NCBI GenBank assembly: GCA_964247055.1 | Contig: OZ176057.1 | Location: 5,084,001 to 5,148,000, forward strand | Direction: 5' to 3' | Origin: Paragordius varius | Taxonomy: Eukaryota > Nematomorpha | DNA length: 64,000 nucleotides | Shown here: piece after piece, positions 1-12,801 of the stretch | Layout: every line of letters starts with the position of its first letter | Position numbering within the stretch: position 1 is the first letter of the stretch | Notes under the pieces: model-generated | Seen by the model: only the letters and a program-made list of their open reading frames with translations | Database searches by the model: none | Told to the model about the DNA's origin: nothing | Program-made: the position numbers and the translations under genes

Positions 1-11
1 AATGTATATTA

Positions 12-1176
12 ATATAACATTTACAAATTCACCCTTAAACAATTCAAATTCCCCCTCGAACAATTCAAATTCACCCCTCGACAATTCAAATCCCCCCTTG
101 AACAATTCAAAATCACCCTTGAACAATTCAAATTCACCCTCGAACAATTCAAATATTCACCCTTGAACAATTCAAATTCACCCCTTGAACAATTCAAATT
201 CACCCTTGAACAATTCAAATTCCCCCTCGAACAATTCAAATTCACCCTTTAACAATTCAAATTCCCCCTCGAACAATTCAAAATCACCCTTGGACAATTC
301 AAATTCCCCCTCGAACAATTCAAATTCACCCTTCGACAATTCAAATCCCCCCTCGAACAATTCAAAATCACCCTTGGACAATTCAAATTCACCCTCGAAC
401 AATTCAAATATTCACCCTTGAACAATTCAAATAACAATTCAAATTCACCCTTGAACAATTCAAATTCACCCTTAAACGATTCAAATTCACCCTTCAACAA
501 TTCAAAATCACCCTTGAAAAATTCAAATTCACCCTCGAACAATTGAAATATTCACCCTTGAACAATTCAAATTCACCCTTTAACAATTCAAATTCCCCCT
601 CGAACAATTCAAATCCCCCCTCGAACAATTCAAAATCACCCTTGAACAATTCAAATTCACCCTCGAACAATTCAAATATTCACCCTTGAACAATTCAAAT
701 TCACCCTTGAACAATTCAAATTCACCCTTCAACAATTCAAAATCACCCTTGAACAATTCAAATTCACCCTCGAACAATTCAAATATTCACCCTTGAACAA
801 TTCAAATTCACCCTCGAACAATTCAAATATTCACCCTTGAACAATTCAAATTCACCCTTGAACAATTCAAATTCCCCCTTGAACAATTCAAATTCACCCT
901 AAAACAAATTTGGTGTTTTCGGTCTAATATAACTCATTATTATTATGAAATATATCTTTATGGCATAGTTTATTATTTTTTAAGTATCATATAATTTAAA
1001 ACAAAATTTTTATTTATTAAAAATATATAAAAATATAGGTAATTTTTAATCTTAAAATACTTTATATTATTTGAGGGTGAATTTGTTTAAGAGTGAATTT
1101 GAATTGTTCAAGGGTGAATTTGAATTGTTCGAGGATAAATTTGAATTGTTTAAGGTTTGAATTTTAAATGGTATAT
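12..1176. mobile_element. Family B MITE with hugely expanded left arm
   Basis: Family B elements are palindromic MITEs. The left end reads ATACCATTTACAATTCAAA, then one to three copies of a 21-bp subterminal unit (ACAATTCAAATTCACCC plus TTGA or TCGA). A core carries TATCTTTATGGCATAG and the same arm inverted, ending AAATGGTAT. In this copy the left arm runs to about 910 with roughly 40 units, while the right arm (1075-1176) has three or four. A few units have an extra 2-bp AT insertion. The core is at about 905-1070. The unit is 21 bp, so several frames stay open through the array; they are not genes. Confidence 0.85.
30..905. repeat. 21-bp minisatellite inside a MITE arm
   Basis: About 40 tandem units of ACAATTCAAATTCACCCTTGA with few substitutions (TTGA or TCGA, CCCTT or CCCCC) and occasional 23-bp units containing AAATATTCACC. 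Variants recur in blocks, for example the order of long and short units at 130-190, 390-430, 535-570 and 660-710. This points to repeated block duplication rather than only single-unit slippage. Confidence 0.9.
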
Positions 1177-1290
1177 AATTAATTTTATATTTCAAAAAAA
1201 TTTAAACTTTTAGCCGTTTTAAAAGTTACAACACCAAGGTTCACAAACTAAAAGCCCAACATATTCAATTACATGTTAGATATTAATAAA

Positions 1291-1570
1291 TACAGTAAAA
1301 ATTTAAATTATACGGACATAAGTAAAAATATAAAGACAATTTTTTTTAAAAAATAACCATACTTTTTACAAATTAATTTTTCTTCTGTAAACTATTTAAT
1401 TATTAAAATATAATAATTGTGTCACCTATATACATTTTTATTTCATATTTTGCGATTTCAAACAATGCGTGTAATTTAAATAAATTAAGGGTTAAAAATA
1501 TGATTTTCTTTTACAAAAAAATTGTCTTTATATTTCACGTTTTGTCCGTATAATTTCAATTTTTACTGTA
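1291..1570. mobile_element. Family A MITE (TA-flanked palindrome)
   Basis: Reference copy of the commonest element in the window. The left arm is TACAGTAAAAATTGAAATTA followed by TACGGACAAAACGTAAAAAT and a run ending in AAGACAACCATACTTTTT. The right arm is its inverse, ending TTTTTACTGTA. The core of about 100 bp carries ACAATGAG-like and GTATAAAATAGAGATGTA stretches. Length is 200-300 bp. TA at both ends and the palindromic arms suggest a Tc1/mariner-driven MITE. No transposase is present. Confidence 0.85.
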
Positions 1571-2012
1571 TTTTAATTAAATTAAAAGGAGTTCTTATGG
1601 ATATACTAATGAGTGCTAGCCACATACAGATATTGTTAAACAAGATAGTTTATCATCTTCGTTTACTTTTTTGTTATTTACTGTTTTTATAAAAATTGCG
1701 AGTTATTTATTAAATATCAGATGTCATTAATAAAGTTAAATATACCGGCTTTAAGTTTGGTACATGTGAAAATTTATTTTTATATTATATCTTTTAACCA
1801 TTAATATTCTTATTTCCAAAAATGGTGTCAGATATAATTAAAAAATTGCAATGGTTTTTTACTCGCACTGTACCCATTTTATTTTTAATCAAGATTTTAA
1901 CTCTTTTATAATTTAAAATTATTTTTCTGGTATACACCTTATTTTCTACTAAGATTTGTTAATCAAAAATGTTTTTTATAGAAATTATTAAATAATTGGT
2001 TGGAATATATAC

Positions 2013-5000
2013 CACTCCATTTAATCCAGTATCTATGGCCTGTCCTAAAGTATTTAAAATATCTTCCAGTGTTAGGTATGTATGGAGAGGTGATTGTTCA
2101 TAGGAATATCGCGTGTACGCATATATAGGCATTTGGGGTTTCTCAATCAATTGACGTATCCTTTGACTTTCAATCATAACTGCGAGGATGTGTTTTATTG
2201 ATAAATTTACAATTAATGCTTAATTTCATATTAATATATATACCATTATATTCAAATTCACCCTTAAACTAATTAAATTCACCCTTAAACAATTCGAATT
2301 AACCCTTAAACCGTTCAAATTCACCCTCAAACAATTCTTCACCCAGAAAATAGATTATAAAATTTCGGTCTTATACAACTCTTCATTAAAATTAAATATA
2401 TTTTTATGGCAAAGTTTATTACTTTTTTAGTATTATTTTGATTACATACAAAATTTCTTTTCTTAAAAATATAAAAAAATAAAAGTAATATTCAATCTTA
2501 AATCATAATATTTTAGGGTGAATTTGATTGTTTAAGGGTGAATTTGAATGGTTAAAGGGTGAATTTGAACTGTAAATGCTATATTAAGTTATGTGAAGTT
2601 TTAATCCATATTATCTATCTATTTTTCCGATTGTTCAACTTATATATATATTAATGTTAAGATGTGAAAAAAATTGCATTTCAATTTCCGTTTACCTAAC
2701 TACTTTTTTTGTTTCTAATTATGATTTCAGTTATAGACACAAACACAATTTTTTCAAAAATCCGCAGATTATTGTTAAAATTTAAGTTGTTTATTCTTAA
2801 ATTTATTTGTGAGTTTTCAAACAAGCATATTCATACCCTTGATCATATATATGGCGCGGTCATTACATGTTTTAATGCTTTTTTCATTGAGGTATACTGA
2901 AGGGTAGAGGGCTTGAGAACCCGAATATAGCCAAGAAATTATATCGTTTATGCTTCTCAAGTTGGGCTCACAAATTAGATTTTGGAAAGATCTATAAAAA
3001 AATTATTGTTATTAAATATGTATAGATAGAGTAGAAAATCAAATTATACAGACAAATCGTTTTAAAAATTATTGTTTTAAACTGCAAAGAATGATTTAGA
3101 TAAGTAAATTAGTAGACAATCAATTATATATTTTACAAGTTTCATAAAATAAATTATATATGAGAAAAATTAAGCTTTAAAAAGGTATATAGTTGTGGTT
3201 TTAGTATAATATTTGTCTGTACATTACCAATTTTTACTTGCACAAATTTTTTAAATTTGAGTTACCTAGCACAAAAAGGGTACCCCCAATAACCCCATAA
3301 TGTATTAGGTCGTAATTGATGACACTTTTCAAGCGTTGCGACAAAAAACGATTTTAAAGCTGTCTCAAATTCTTGAGAAATCTGAGGTATCGGAACTTGA
3401 CATTTACATTTTGAAGGATTATTCAATCGAAACGTATCAATGGAAAAGTTCTAATATCCAAATTTTTGGCAAAAAAAATATTTTATAAATTAAAAAATAT
3501 TTTTTAGTTAAACTACATTAAAAATAATCAAAATATAGAAAATTATTACAGTAAAAATTAAAATTAGTATGCGGAAAAGTTTATTTAAAAAAAGACAACC
3601 ATTCTTTTTTATATTTATAAAATAACTTAGGCAAAGTCTGAATTCTTAAGGTTAAAAATATGATTGTCTATTGAAAAAAAATATTTCCAGTGTATAACTT
3701 CAATTTCGTATTTAAAAATTGTTTAAGGTTTTACCGTATCACTGCCCTTTTTATATGTTATTTGGTAATAATTAATAACTTTCCAGCAATTTATACTTAC
3801 TCATACTGTTTATTTCTTATAGGGTAATAACTTAAATTAAAAGAAAATGTTATTAACCATTTACATTTTGTGAAAAAAATCTTTTTAAAATATAGCAATT
3901 AGAAAAAAATTACTTGATATTTTAAATATGGACCATAGTTGTTTTGTTTCCACAATGGTAAGTACTCTTCAATATCTAAAACGCCAAAACTCTAAATTTC
4001 AATTTTAAAATTGAAATTTTAGCAAATATTCAAAAATAAAAAATAATTTTCTAACCTAAAGTATTAAATATATATAGTTAAATAAACTAATCTATACAAG
4101 TTACATTTAAACAATTATTATTTTAGAAATTTATTAATACAGTAAAAGTTGAATTGTACAGAGACCTATAGATTAAAAGACATATATATTTCCAAGGTCA
4201 ACCATATTCCTTTAAAGTTAATTTATTTGAATTGTTTGGTAATGCACTTAATACTTAAAAATGTAAAATTAATAGTTTATATATGAAATAAAACAAATAT
4301 CATTGGTTGTCTTTTCGGAAAATATTTGTTTTTATCACGTCTTGTCCATATGATTTCAATTTTTACAGTAAGTCATTCTATCAATGAAATAAAAATTTAT
4401 GACTACCTAATTTTAGTCAAAATGAGTTAAGTGTGCATAAATATAACCTTGACATATGGGTTAACCCAAATTTTTTGACTTTTTACTAAAGATTTCACCA
4501 ATATAAAAATTGCCACTTACATTAGAGTGCTTATCGGGTATAAATTGTTTAATATGTTCCCGCAGGGCTTTTAAATGTTGACTCAAACTAGCTTTTTGTG
4601 GTATACCATTGTTAACCAGCGAACATGTTTTATTAACATTATCAATAAGTATGCGAGGCCATAATCCAGCTTTTGTGATATAAAAACAGTTTACCAAATC
4701 ACCTTTCCACGCTTCATCTTTGTTAGTTTTAATCCCATATTGAGCAAGTTTCAAATCTGTCGAATATCTAAAATAATAATAATAATAATTAAAAAAAAGA
4801 TTTTCAAACTACATATAGATTGAAAAAAGTGTCGGGGAGATTGGAATTGATAACGCTTTTTTTGGTGTCAGGGTTTTAAGATTTTTTACCAAAATTATTT
4901 TATATCGATCAGTATTTTTTTTCTTATTGGACCCGTTTGATATTATAACTTTTTTCCTAGAGAGAGGTAAAGACATCGGTCACCTTATATTTTTTGAATT

Positions 5001-5757
5001 ACAGTAAAAATGGAAATTATACGGACAAAATGTAAAAATATAAAGACAGAATTTTTTTCCAAAAGACAAACATACTTTTTTAACTTTTAATTTATCCCCC
5101 AATACTGAATTGGATGTGTTGTATCCAAGTGTTAAATGAGTTGTATATGTAATATAAAAATTGAAATTAAACAAAAGTGTTTAAAACAATCAGTAAAAAT
5201 GAAATTATACGGATAAAACGGAAAAATATAAATACGAATATTTTTTTTTTAAAGACCATTATACAAAATCTTGATTTATTTAAATAAAACGCTATATTGG
5301 TAATACAATCGATTATATTTTTACAATTTTTATTAAATTGTTTATATAGGAAATATAAGGTTTAAAAAAGTATGGTTGTCTTTTGAAAAAAAATATTTGT
5401 CATTATATTTTTACGTTTTGTCCGTATAATTTCTATTTTTACCGTAAAGACAGATATTTTTTTAAAAGGCAACAAGGTTAATAAATATAATTTAATGCAT
5501 AATGATCATAAAAAATATAGTATCTTTAAAACTTCATGATTTTTTGGGGTAGTTTTACTAATTTGAAATTAAATATCTTAAAAAGTATTTAATGAATTAG
5601 GCCGAATTTAAAAATAGGCTTTCTTTACCCTTCAACCCGTATTAATACAAAATATTTTTTTAAAAAATGTAAAATGTTAAAAAAATCCTTCTCTTAAATC
5701 TTTCGCCGCCCTTTTTTTTATTTTTTTTGGAATGCTAATACAATAGAAAAATTAATG

Positions 5758-5836
<79 letters not shown>

Positions 5837-8800
5837 GGTTAGAAAATAAATAATTATCTTTAAAAGCTTTTAGCATTTTACCAACAAAAACTTAATAATT
5901 ATATATATTTATCAGTTCATGTTTTAAAGCTGTCCCAATTTTAGACTCTAGAGATACAAAAAATTATATAAAATATAAGCCTCTTTATCTAATACAGGAG
6001 AACAATATATAATAAATATTTTTACTAAAATTTCAAAACAGTAGTAGTTTTTTTATAAGATTGAGCTTTGGGATATAAAATTAATTCCAATATATGGCGA
6101 ACAAAAAAGTGAAAAAGTTATAAAGTGTTAAGAAAAATATATTTGTCTTTTATTTTTTTAAAATTTGTCAGTATAATTTTAATTCCTACTGTAAATCTCC
6201 AATCATGTCCACAGAACAAAAAATGAATATAAAAGTAGTATTTAATAGATTCCATTTCAAATTCACCCTTGATCAATACTAATTCACCCTTGAACAATTC
6301 AACTTAGAACAATTCAAATTCAACCTAATATAATTTGTTTTTTTTGCGATTAAAAATAACCTATGTTTTTTTATATTTTTGAAAATGTAATTTTGTCTAA
6401 AATTTAAATAATATTGAAAAAATCTATGTCATAAAGATATATAATGAATTAGTTTGAAAACACATAATTTTTATTGAGTGAATCTGATAGTTTAAGGATG
6501 AATTTTGCTCAAGCGATTTGAATTTTAAATGGCATATATATTATAATTTACACTAAAAGAATAATATTATTTCCAGTCATTGTATCAAGCGCAGATAAAA
6601 TATCATGCTTGTTTTGATTGCATAATATATTTTATCCAGGGGTTTCCAACCCATGTGGCTTCGTGGACCGCATTTTTATATCAAAAAAACCGACCAGTCA
6701 AATTCGCAAAATATATTTGGGCAATCTAATCATATTTTTCGGATCTTATTAGATTATTCTGTGATTTGATTTTAAAAAATTTTTTGCTAGTTCATTGCCA
6801 AAATTCCGGAAATCTAAACAAAAATATTGATAAAGAAAATTAATTTTACTAAGATTGGGTAAATTTTTCATTTCAAATTTCTCGCAGATATATTTCGATG
6901 GGCCGCATGTTGGACGCCCCTTGCTTATTATTTATATACAGATTAGTAAGTATATTTATATATAAAACGCCATCTTTATAGTAAATATAATACATTTTAT
7001 GGAGAATATTTTCTTAGCAAAAAAAATTTGTGATTTTCTAATTAAATAAGCCCCCAACTGGCTAATGGATAAAAAAGAGATATGATAATTGACTTAATCT
7101 AAGTATACCATCGGTTGCCCTCTCCGGGCTTTAAGTTTCCTGTTTTCTCTTTCACCAACTATCATTGGTCTTACTAAAAATACTCAGTATATATATATAC
7201 AAACTCCTAACTGACAGTGTTTACCCGTGTTCTAACAATGACGAAACTCGTCTCACATTATGAAACGTGGTAAACACTGTCCTGTTTAAATTTTCGTTTC
7301 ATAAAGCCACCTATTGTTTGATAGGAAGTTATACTATGACTTCTGATTGCAAAGGTAGGTTAAAAAAATATTCTCCATAAAGTGTTTTATATTTATAATA
7401 ATATCTATGCCGCATTTAAAATTTATTCCTTGGTCAATTTAAAAAAATTAAAAAAAAAGTTTCCTATGGAAATAATTATTTTACCTTAATTTACACACTT
7501 GGGTAGGGGAGTTCCATATGACTTCAAACGCATTTTTTGGTTTGCATTTCACGTCACACTGAATTAAATTAAAGAAACATTATTATTAGTGTTCACCACA
7601 CAATTCCATAATTAAAGGCTGGTTATTTTATAATTTTTTTGAGTATGGCACTCAATTGAAAAATAATTTTATCTTCTAATATGTAAAAAATGCCATTTTG
7701 CGTCAAACATTTCCGTAAAAAACTACTCAATTATACACATGACAAACTTGCTATATTTTACTTAAATTTTTATTAAAAACATAACAATTCATGTTAACAA
7801 GTTATGTGTACAGAATTGAAATTATACGGACAAAAAGTAAAAATATAAAACAAATATTTTTTTCCAAAAGACAACCATACTTCTCTAAACCTTAATTATT
7901 CCTCTTTAAGCTCAATAACGATGGTAAAAAAATTGATTGTCTTATTAATATATATAAATATATCTACTAATATTTTAACGTTTTGTCCGTATAAATTCAA
8001 TTTTTACTGTATGTCCCTATCAATGGTACTATAGAAACACGGCAATTACATATTGATTTTGTAATGCGGCGTTATAAAAATACAGTAAAAATTGAAATTA
8101 AACGGACAAACCGTAAAATATAAAGACAATTTTTTTTCAAAAGACAACCCCATTCTTTTGTAAACCTTAATTTATCCAATTATTATCTTTAAATAACATT
8201 CGGAAAATAAATAATGATTGTGTTACCAATACATCTCTATTTTAAACTTTGTTGTTTAAAACAATGAGCTATATTTAAAAAATCAAGATTTAAAAAGTAG
8301 GGTTGGGGGTGTCTTTTAGAAAAATATTTGTCTTTATAACGTTTTGTCCGTATATTTCAACTTTTACTGTACATTGCCGAACATTAAAAAGCATTAAAAA
8401 GGCAAAATGAAATAATTATTTTTTACCACAATCTAAATCTAGAGGGCTATATATTATCAAACTACATACTATTGCCAGCTATAATTTGGCAATGTAGAAA
8501 CTTATACGGACAAAAAGTAAAAATTTATAAAACAAATATTTTTATCTTAAAGACAACCCCATACTTTTTAAATAATTTTTAATTATAATTCATTGTTTAA
8601 ATTGCAAAATAAGAAAAAGAGACATAAATTGGTGATCCTCTCAATTATATATTTCAAAATTGTATCTATAGTTTTAAAAAACAGTATGGTTTCTTAAAAA
8701 TTTGATTTATCTTTACATTTTTACGTTTTTGTCCGTATAATTTTAATTTTTACTGTATATAAGCCATTATTTTTTGAATAATTCAACGATATTTTTATTA

Positions 8801-8905
8801 AAAATATCAGAAAACTTAAGATATTCACAAATTTTTAGTTAATATAATTTGACTTACATATACAGCCAGAATTATGGAAATAATAATACATGAGAATAGC
8901 CTCAT
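2013..8905 (-). CDS. Hyaluronidase, glycoside hydrolase family 56 (3' end not found)
   Basis: Secreted endoglycosidase of the GH56 family, which cleaves hyaluronan or chondroitin. Seven exons on the minus strand join in phase: 8905-8858, 7558-7485, 4767-4521, 3991-3914, 3450-3266, 2991-2837 and 2179-2013 (954 nt, 318 residues). Exon 1 is a signal peptide (MRLFSCIIISIILAVY) with a GTAAGT donor. Family landmarks follow in order: FEVIWNSPTQVC near the mature N-terminus; GLWPR and NNGIPQKASLSQHLK; GVLDIEEYLPLW, holding the catalytic Asp-x-Glu pair (D129 and E131); WGYWGYPFC; ISWLYSGSQALYPSVYL; and a C-terminal stretch ending NTLGQAIDTGLNGV. The last known exon stops at a GTATAT donor just before the conserved IWG-type segment, so the C-terminal exon(s) lie below 2013 or outside the window. 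Introns 1 to 6 hold family A MITEs. The family call is confident; substrate preference and venom, gut or reproductive use cannot be read. Confidence 0.88.
2240..2583. mobile_element. Family B MITE in hyaluronidase intron 6
   Basis: Both arms have three subterminal units (CAAATTCACCC at the left, GGGTGAATTTGAA at the right). It sits between exons 6 and 7. Confidence 0.8.
4138..4370. mobile_element. Family A MITE in hyaluronidase intron 3
   Basis: Both arms are present (TACAGTAAAAGTTGAATTGT at the left, CAATTTTTACAGTA at the right). The left arm is diverged. Confidence 0.75.
5190..5446. mobile_element. Family A MITE
   Basis: Complete palindrome with TTTTTACCGTA at the right end. A left-arm-like half copy lies directly upstream at about 5000-5180, so this looks like one copy beside a truncated one. 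Confidence 0.75.
5757..5836. repeat. (TA)n microsatellite
   Basis: Nearly pure AT dinucleotide tract interrupted by two GTA variants. Similar tracts of 25-70 bp occur at 12628-12652, 18630-18657, 20440-20508, 25795-25853, 46004-46065, 48000-48037 and 61199-61258, often immediately beside a MITE end. Confidence 0.9.
6250..6537. mobile_element. Family B MITE
   Basis: Two left units, the TATGTCATAAAGATATATAA core in inverted orientation, and a decayed right arm ending AAATGGCATATA. Confidence 0.7.
6637..6923. mobile_element. hAT-like MITE
   Basis: Ends CAGGGGTTTCCAACCCATG and, inverted, CAAGGGGCGTCCAACATG. The termini are of hAT type, with a GC-richer interior mentioning GGACCGC and GGGCCGC. 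No clear 8-bp target duplication is visible, so the insertion is old or the ends are slightly off. Confidence 0.6.
7213..7287. repeat. Short inverted repeat (hairpin)
   Basis: GACAGTGTTTACC and its exact inverse GGTAAACACTGTC flank about 48 bp in a hyaluronidase intron. It is probably the remnant of a small palindromic element; the flanks give no further clue. Confidence 0.6.
7809..8011. mobile_element. Family A MITE in hyaluronidase intron 1
   Basis: Left end TACAGAATTGAAATTATACG, right end CAATTTTTACTGTA; the core is shortened. Confidence 0.8.
8081..8371. mobile_element. Family A MITE in hyaluronidase intron 1
   Basis: Full-length palindrome with both TA ends, only 70 bp from the preceding copy and in the same intron. 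Confidence 0.85.
8484..8757. mobile_element. Family A MITE in hyaluronidase intron 1
   Basis: Third copy in a row. It lacks the first few bases of the left end and ends about 100 bp from the signal-peptide exon. Confidence 0.75.
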
Positions 8906-9179
8906 TTTAACCTCAAAATATGTTTGCCGTTTATAATTAAATAAATCCAATATAAATAATAAAAATCACAAATTTATTAGGCATTTCGGATTTTATTGTT
9001 TTTATTGGTTGGTTCCAATAATTTGTGGCTTATTCGATTTATTTGTATTATATTATTAGCTTTTTTATTTTAAAACGGGTTAAGGTTTTTTATGGTTTTT
9101 TTTATTATACAATATATAAATATATATATTATGGCAAAGTGCGCAGCGAAATATAAATATATATATATTTATTTATTTA

Positions 9180-10510
9180 TAAAAATGGAAAATGGCTTTG
9201 TGATCTGTTTCCGGAAAATCGGTAGACCCATTCAAATCCAAATGTCGAAAATATATAATCATTAATAAATGCCCCGACAATAGCTTCGCCTTTTTTTTCA
9301 ACTAGGACCCCAGGTCGGGCCCACCCCGTGTAAAAAATTTTTTTTTGAAAACACAAGTCCACAAAAATCGTGTCTTTGAGACAATTTTCCGGAAAACGTT
9401 GGACCATTCGATTTCAAATATGATTTTTGTTTAGTTATTTTCGATTGCGCCGAACATAGTCGGCTCGCTTTTTTGATTTAGGCCCTCTTTTTACCCGCTT
9501 CCCCCGTAAAATGTCACTTTTTTCAAAAAAAAATAAACGACAAAAATTATTGTTTGAATCTATTTTTCGCAGAGGGTATGAGACCGTAATAATTTAATGA
9601 GGATTACAGATATTCCCTGTTAAAATTCATAATAAAAGTTAGCCGTGCATTTTTTCATATTGGCTGCTGGGTAAGGAGATACCCGCTAAAAACTGCCAAG
9701 TCATATCGAAATAGCGTGCCTTTGGAGCTAAATTTCAGAGAACCTCTCAGGCCATATGAGCTCAATAGGTGCTTAATTATTACCCTTAACCATGCAAAAA
9801 TTTGAGTATTGCGGTTTTTTAAAATTAGCCTTTTATTAGTCCCTTCACGGCCTGAAAAATGCGCCACCATAGGATGATTTTTTAGTTTTGTGGCAATTTT
9901 TCCGAAAACCAATGAGAGAATATGGAATAAATCATGATTCCAGGTATTATCCATTAAAAGGAAAATTTTTTTATCAAGCGCTTTTTTGTATCAGCCTCTG
10001 TGTAGGGTGCTATCCGCCAACAACTGCGCCATCATATCGATACAACGTTACTTTGGAGGCTAATTTAGAAAACTTATCAGGCCATAAAAGTTCAATAAGA
10101 GCTTGAAATAATACCCGTAAAAAGGCAAAAATATTAGTAAAGCGGTTATATTGAACTACCCCTTAATTAGACCCTTGCCCTGAAAAATGCGCCACCATAG
10201 AATCACTTTTTGGTTTTAAGGCAATTTTTCGTAATTTCGCCCCTGGTTGGAGACTCGCGCAAAACTGCGTCACCATATCGATACAGCATGCCTTTGGAGC
10301 CAAATTTCAGAAAACCTGAGACTGATAAGAACATATGGAATCCATGATGATTCCAGAAATTCCTCAGAAGGCAAAACTTTCAACGCCTTTTTAAACCTGT
10401 CACTGGGTAAGGGGCTACCCGCCAAAACTGGGTTACTATATAGAAATTGCCTAGTTTTGAAGCTATACAGAAAATTTATGAAGCCATATGAGCTCATTAA
10501 AAGATACCTT
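9180..10510. repeat. Family D dispersed repeat with internal tandem copies
   Basis: This moderately GC-richer block starts with GGCTTTGTGATCTGTTTCCG and GGTAGACCCATTCAAATCC. It continues through GGCCCTCTTTTTACCCGC and then repeats a segment several times in diverged form: a start like GGGTAAGGAGATACCCGC, then CCTTTGGAGC-AAATTTCAG, CATATGAGCTCA and GAAAAATGCGCCACCATA, near 9660, 9990, 10235 and 10400. Related copies lie at 43290-44100 (same orientation) and 35430-35730 (inverted). No transposase or reverse transcriptase was recognised; a 76-codon open frame on the minus strand at the left end is shared with the inverted copy. The class is unknown. Confidence 0.6.
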
Positions 10511-10689
10511 TAAGTTAACATATAGTGTAAAAAATAAACATTTAAATATTTATTCACAAATCTTTAGATCTAATAAATCATTTTATCTTCTGGAAAAAAA
10601 TTTTATACTCTATATGGGAATAATTTGCCCCCACTTATATCCTATGTGCTGGAAAAGGGGGCCTTAAATTCAAACGCTGCCGCAAAACA

Positions 10690-10955
10690 TACAGGAAAAA
10701 ATTAAAATATACGGGGACAAAACGTAAAAATATAAAGACAAATATTTTCTAAAAATCTTGATTTTTTTAAATTAACTCATTGTTTTAAACAACAAAGTAT
10801 AAAATAGAGATGTATATTATCAATTACATATTATACGATTGTTATTAAATGATTTTAATAGGAGAAAATAAGGTTTGAAAAAGTGTGGTTGTCTTTTGAA
10901 AAACAGTTGTCTTTATATTTTTACGTTTGTCCGTATAATTTTAATTTTTACTGTA
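10690..10955. mobile_element. Family A MITE
   Basis: Complete palindrome. The left end is TACAGGAAAAAATTAAAATA and the right end is TTTTTACTGTA. Confidence 0.8.
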
Positions 10956-11066
10956 AATTAACATATCAAATACAGTAAAAATAAAATTAAACGCGAAAAT
11001 TAAAACAGAATATTTTTTTTAAAAAAATGGTAGACATATTTATTTAAAACCTGATATTTTGTTTTG

Positions 11067-11330
11067 TAGAGTAAAAATAATTATACGGACAAACGTAAAA
11101 ATATAAAGACATATATTTTATTCAAAAGACAACAACCATATTTTTCAAACCTTAATTTTTCCTCTATAATCTACTATTCAATAACGATGGTAAAGTACCA
11201 AATTGATTCATATCTACTTCACACTTTGCATTAGACAATAAAGAGTTATATTAAAAAAATAAAAATCTAAAAAATTGGCATTTAAAAAAAGATAATTAAT
11301 TGTTTTGTATTTTTACGTTTTGTCCGTACT
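11067..11330. mobile_element. Family A MITE, right end truncated
   Basis: The left end is intact from TAGAGTAAAAATAATTATAC; the right arm stops after TTTTGTCCGTACT. A separate half copy begins at 10971. Confidence 0.65.
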
Positions 11331-11538
11331 ATAAAATATAAAATTTGGAGTGTTTTTAAAGCTCTATTCCTTAGTTGACGAACCAGTGAGATTCAAAAAA
11401 TCATGGCTGCATTTAAAAAATGTTAGTGTTCTAATGTTTACGTTTCTCTGTTCTTAAGAAATAAGTTTTTTTATATCAAAAATATGTTTGAAATAACTTC
11501 CTAAAAAAAATATTTTTCTTGTCTTAAATATATACATT

Positions 11539-11826
11539 AAATATTGAAATTATACGGGGACAAAACGGAAAAATGTAAAGACAAATATTACAAAAGATAA
11601 CCATATACTTAAATCTTAATTTTTTTAATATAATTTGTTTTAAACAACAATGTATATAATAGAGATATATATTGGTATTCATATACATATTTTACGATTG
11701 TTATTAAATGATTTTAATAGGATAAATTAAGGTTTTAACAAGTATGATTGTCTTTTGAAACATATAATATTTATCTTTATATATTTTTACATTTTGCCCC
11801 CGTATATAATTTCAATTTTTACTGTA
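11539..11826. mobile_element. Family A MITE
   Basis: Arms with GGGGACAAAACGG at the left and TTGCCCCCGTATA at the right; the extra Cs and Gs mark a subfamily shared with the copy at 10690. Confidence 0.75.
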
Positions 11827-11964
11827 CATATAGGTGTTTGATACATTTGCAGGTATTTATATTTCACAAATAAGTACAATAAAAAATTAATTATTAGTTT
11901 AAAGCCATAAAAAAAACTTTTAGGAGGGCATGGGACATGTCGGCCTTGGTTTGAGACCGATGTA

Positions 11965-12227
11965 TACAGTAAAAATTGAATTTATGTAAAAATGTAAAAA
12001 CAAATATTTTGTTCAAAAGACAAACATACTTTAACATCAATTTTTCCGATATTAATAATTGATTTTGTTGCCATAATACATCTCTATTTTATACTTTGCC
12101 ACCATTTTACACAATGAATTATACTAAAAAATCAAGATTTAAAAAGTATAATTTGTCTTTAAGAAAAAAAACATTTGTCTTTATATTTTTACGCTTTACC
12201 GTCCGTATAATTTCAATTTTTTCTGTA
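11965..12227. mobile_element. Family A MITE
   Basis: TACAGTAAAAATTGAATTTA at the left, TTTTTTCTGTA at the right; the outer left arm has lost about 15 bp. Confidence 0.75.
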
Positions 12228-12358
12228 GTTAAAACCATGGAAAGTAATCCCCCTAAAATAATTATTATTTTCCATTAATTAGGCAGTAAAAAATAAAAAA
12301 GATTTAAATAACAAACATTTATTTAATAATAAATAGTAAAACAACTTATTTCAATACA

Positions 12359-12630
12359 TATACCATTTCACTTCAAATTTACCCTTGAACAATTCAAATT
12401 TACGCTAAAATAAATTATGTGTTATTTAATATTAAAAATAAGTTATAGTTTTTTACATTTTCAAAAAATAAAATTTAGTTTTAAATCAAAATAATACTGA
12501 AAAAATAATAAACTATGCCATTAAGATATACTTCATATTAATATGGAGTTATATTAGTTCGAAAGCACATAATTTATTTTTAGGGTGAATATGAATTGTT
12601 TAAGGGTAAATTCGAATTGTAAATGGTATA
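12359..12630. mobile_element. Family B MITE downstream of GNB5
   Basis: Both arms are present, with a (TA)n tract directly at the right end. It lies about 170 bp past the GNB5 stop codon, so it may overlap the 3' untranslated region. Confidence 0.75.
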
Positions 12631-12801
12631 TATATATATATATATATATATAAATATAGGTACAATAAATTATTTTTTTGTATAAAAACACAGATTTACT
12701 CTAATATAATTTGTTTAGTATTGCACTGGATTTGTAAGAGATTTTTTTGTCCATATTTTTAACAAAATATCACAATTATTTCTGTTCAATGAAATTTTCC
12801 A

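Noticed and set aside
21-777. Repetitive open frames reading NCSRVNL or FEGEFEL repeats
   Set aside because: They result from a 21-bp tandem unit with no stop in several frames; no start context, codon bias or homology supports a protein.
1612-1677. Possible last hyaluronidase exon (KVNEDDKLSC then a stop)
   Set aside because: It resembles the family end, but its phase does not match the exon 7 donor and the expected Trp is absent.
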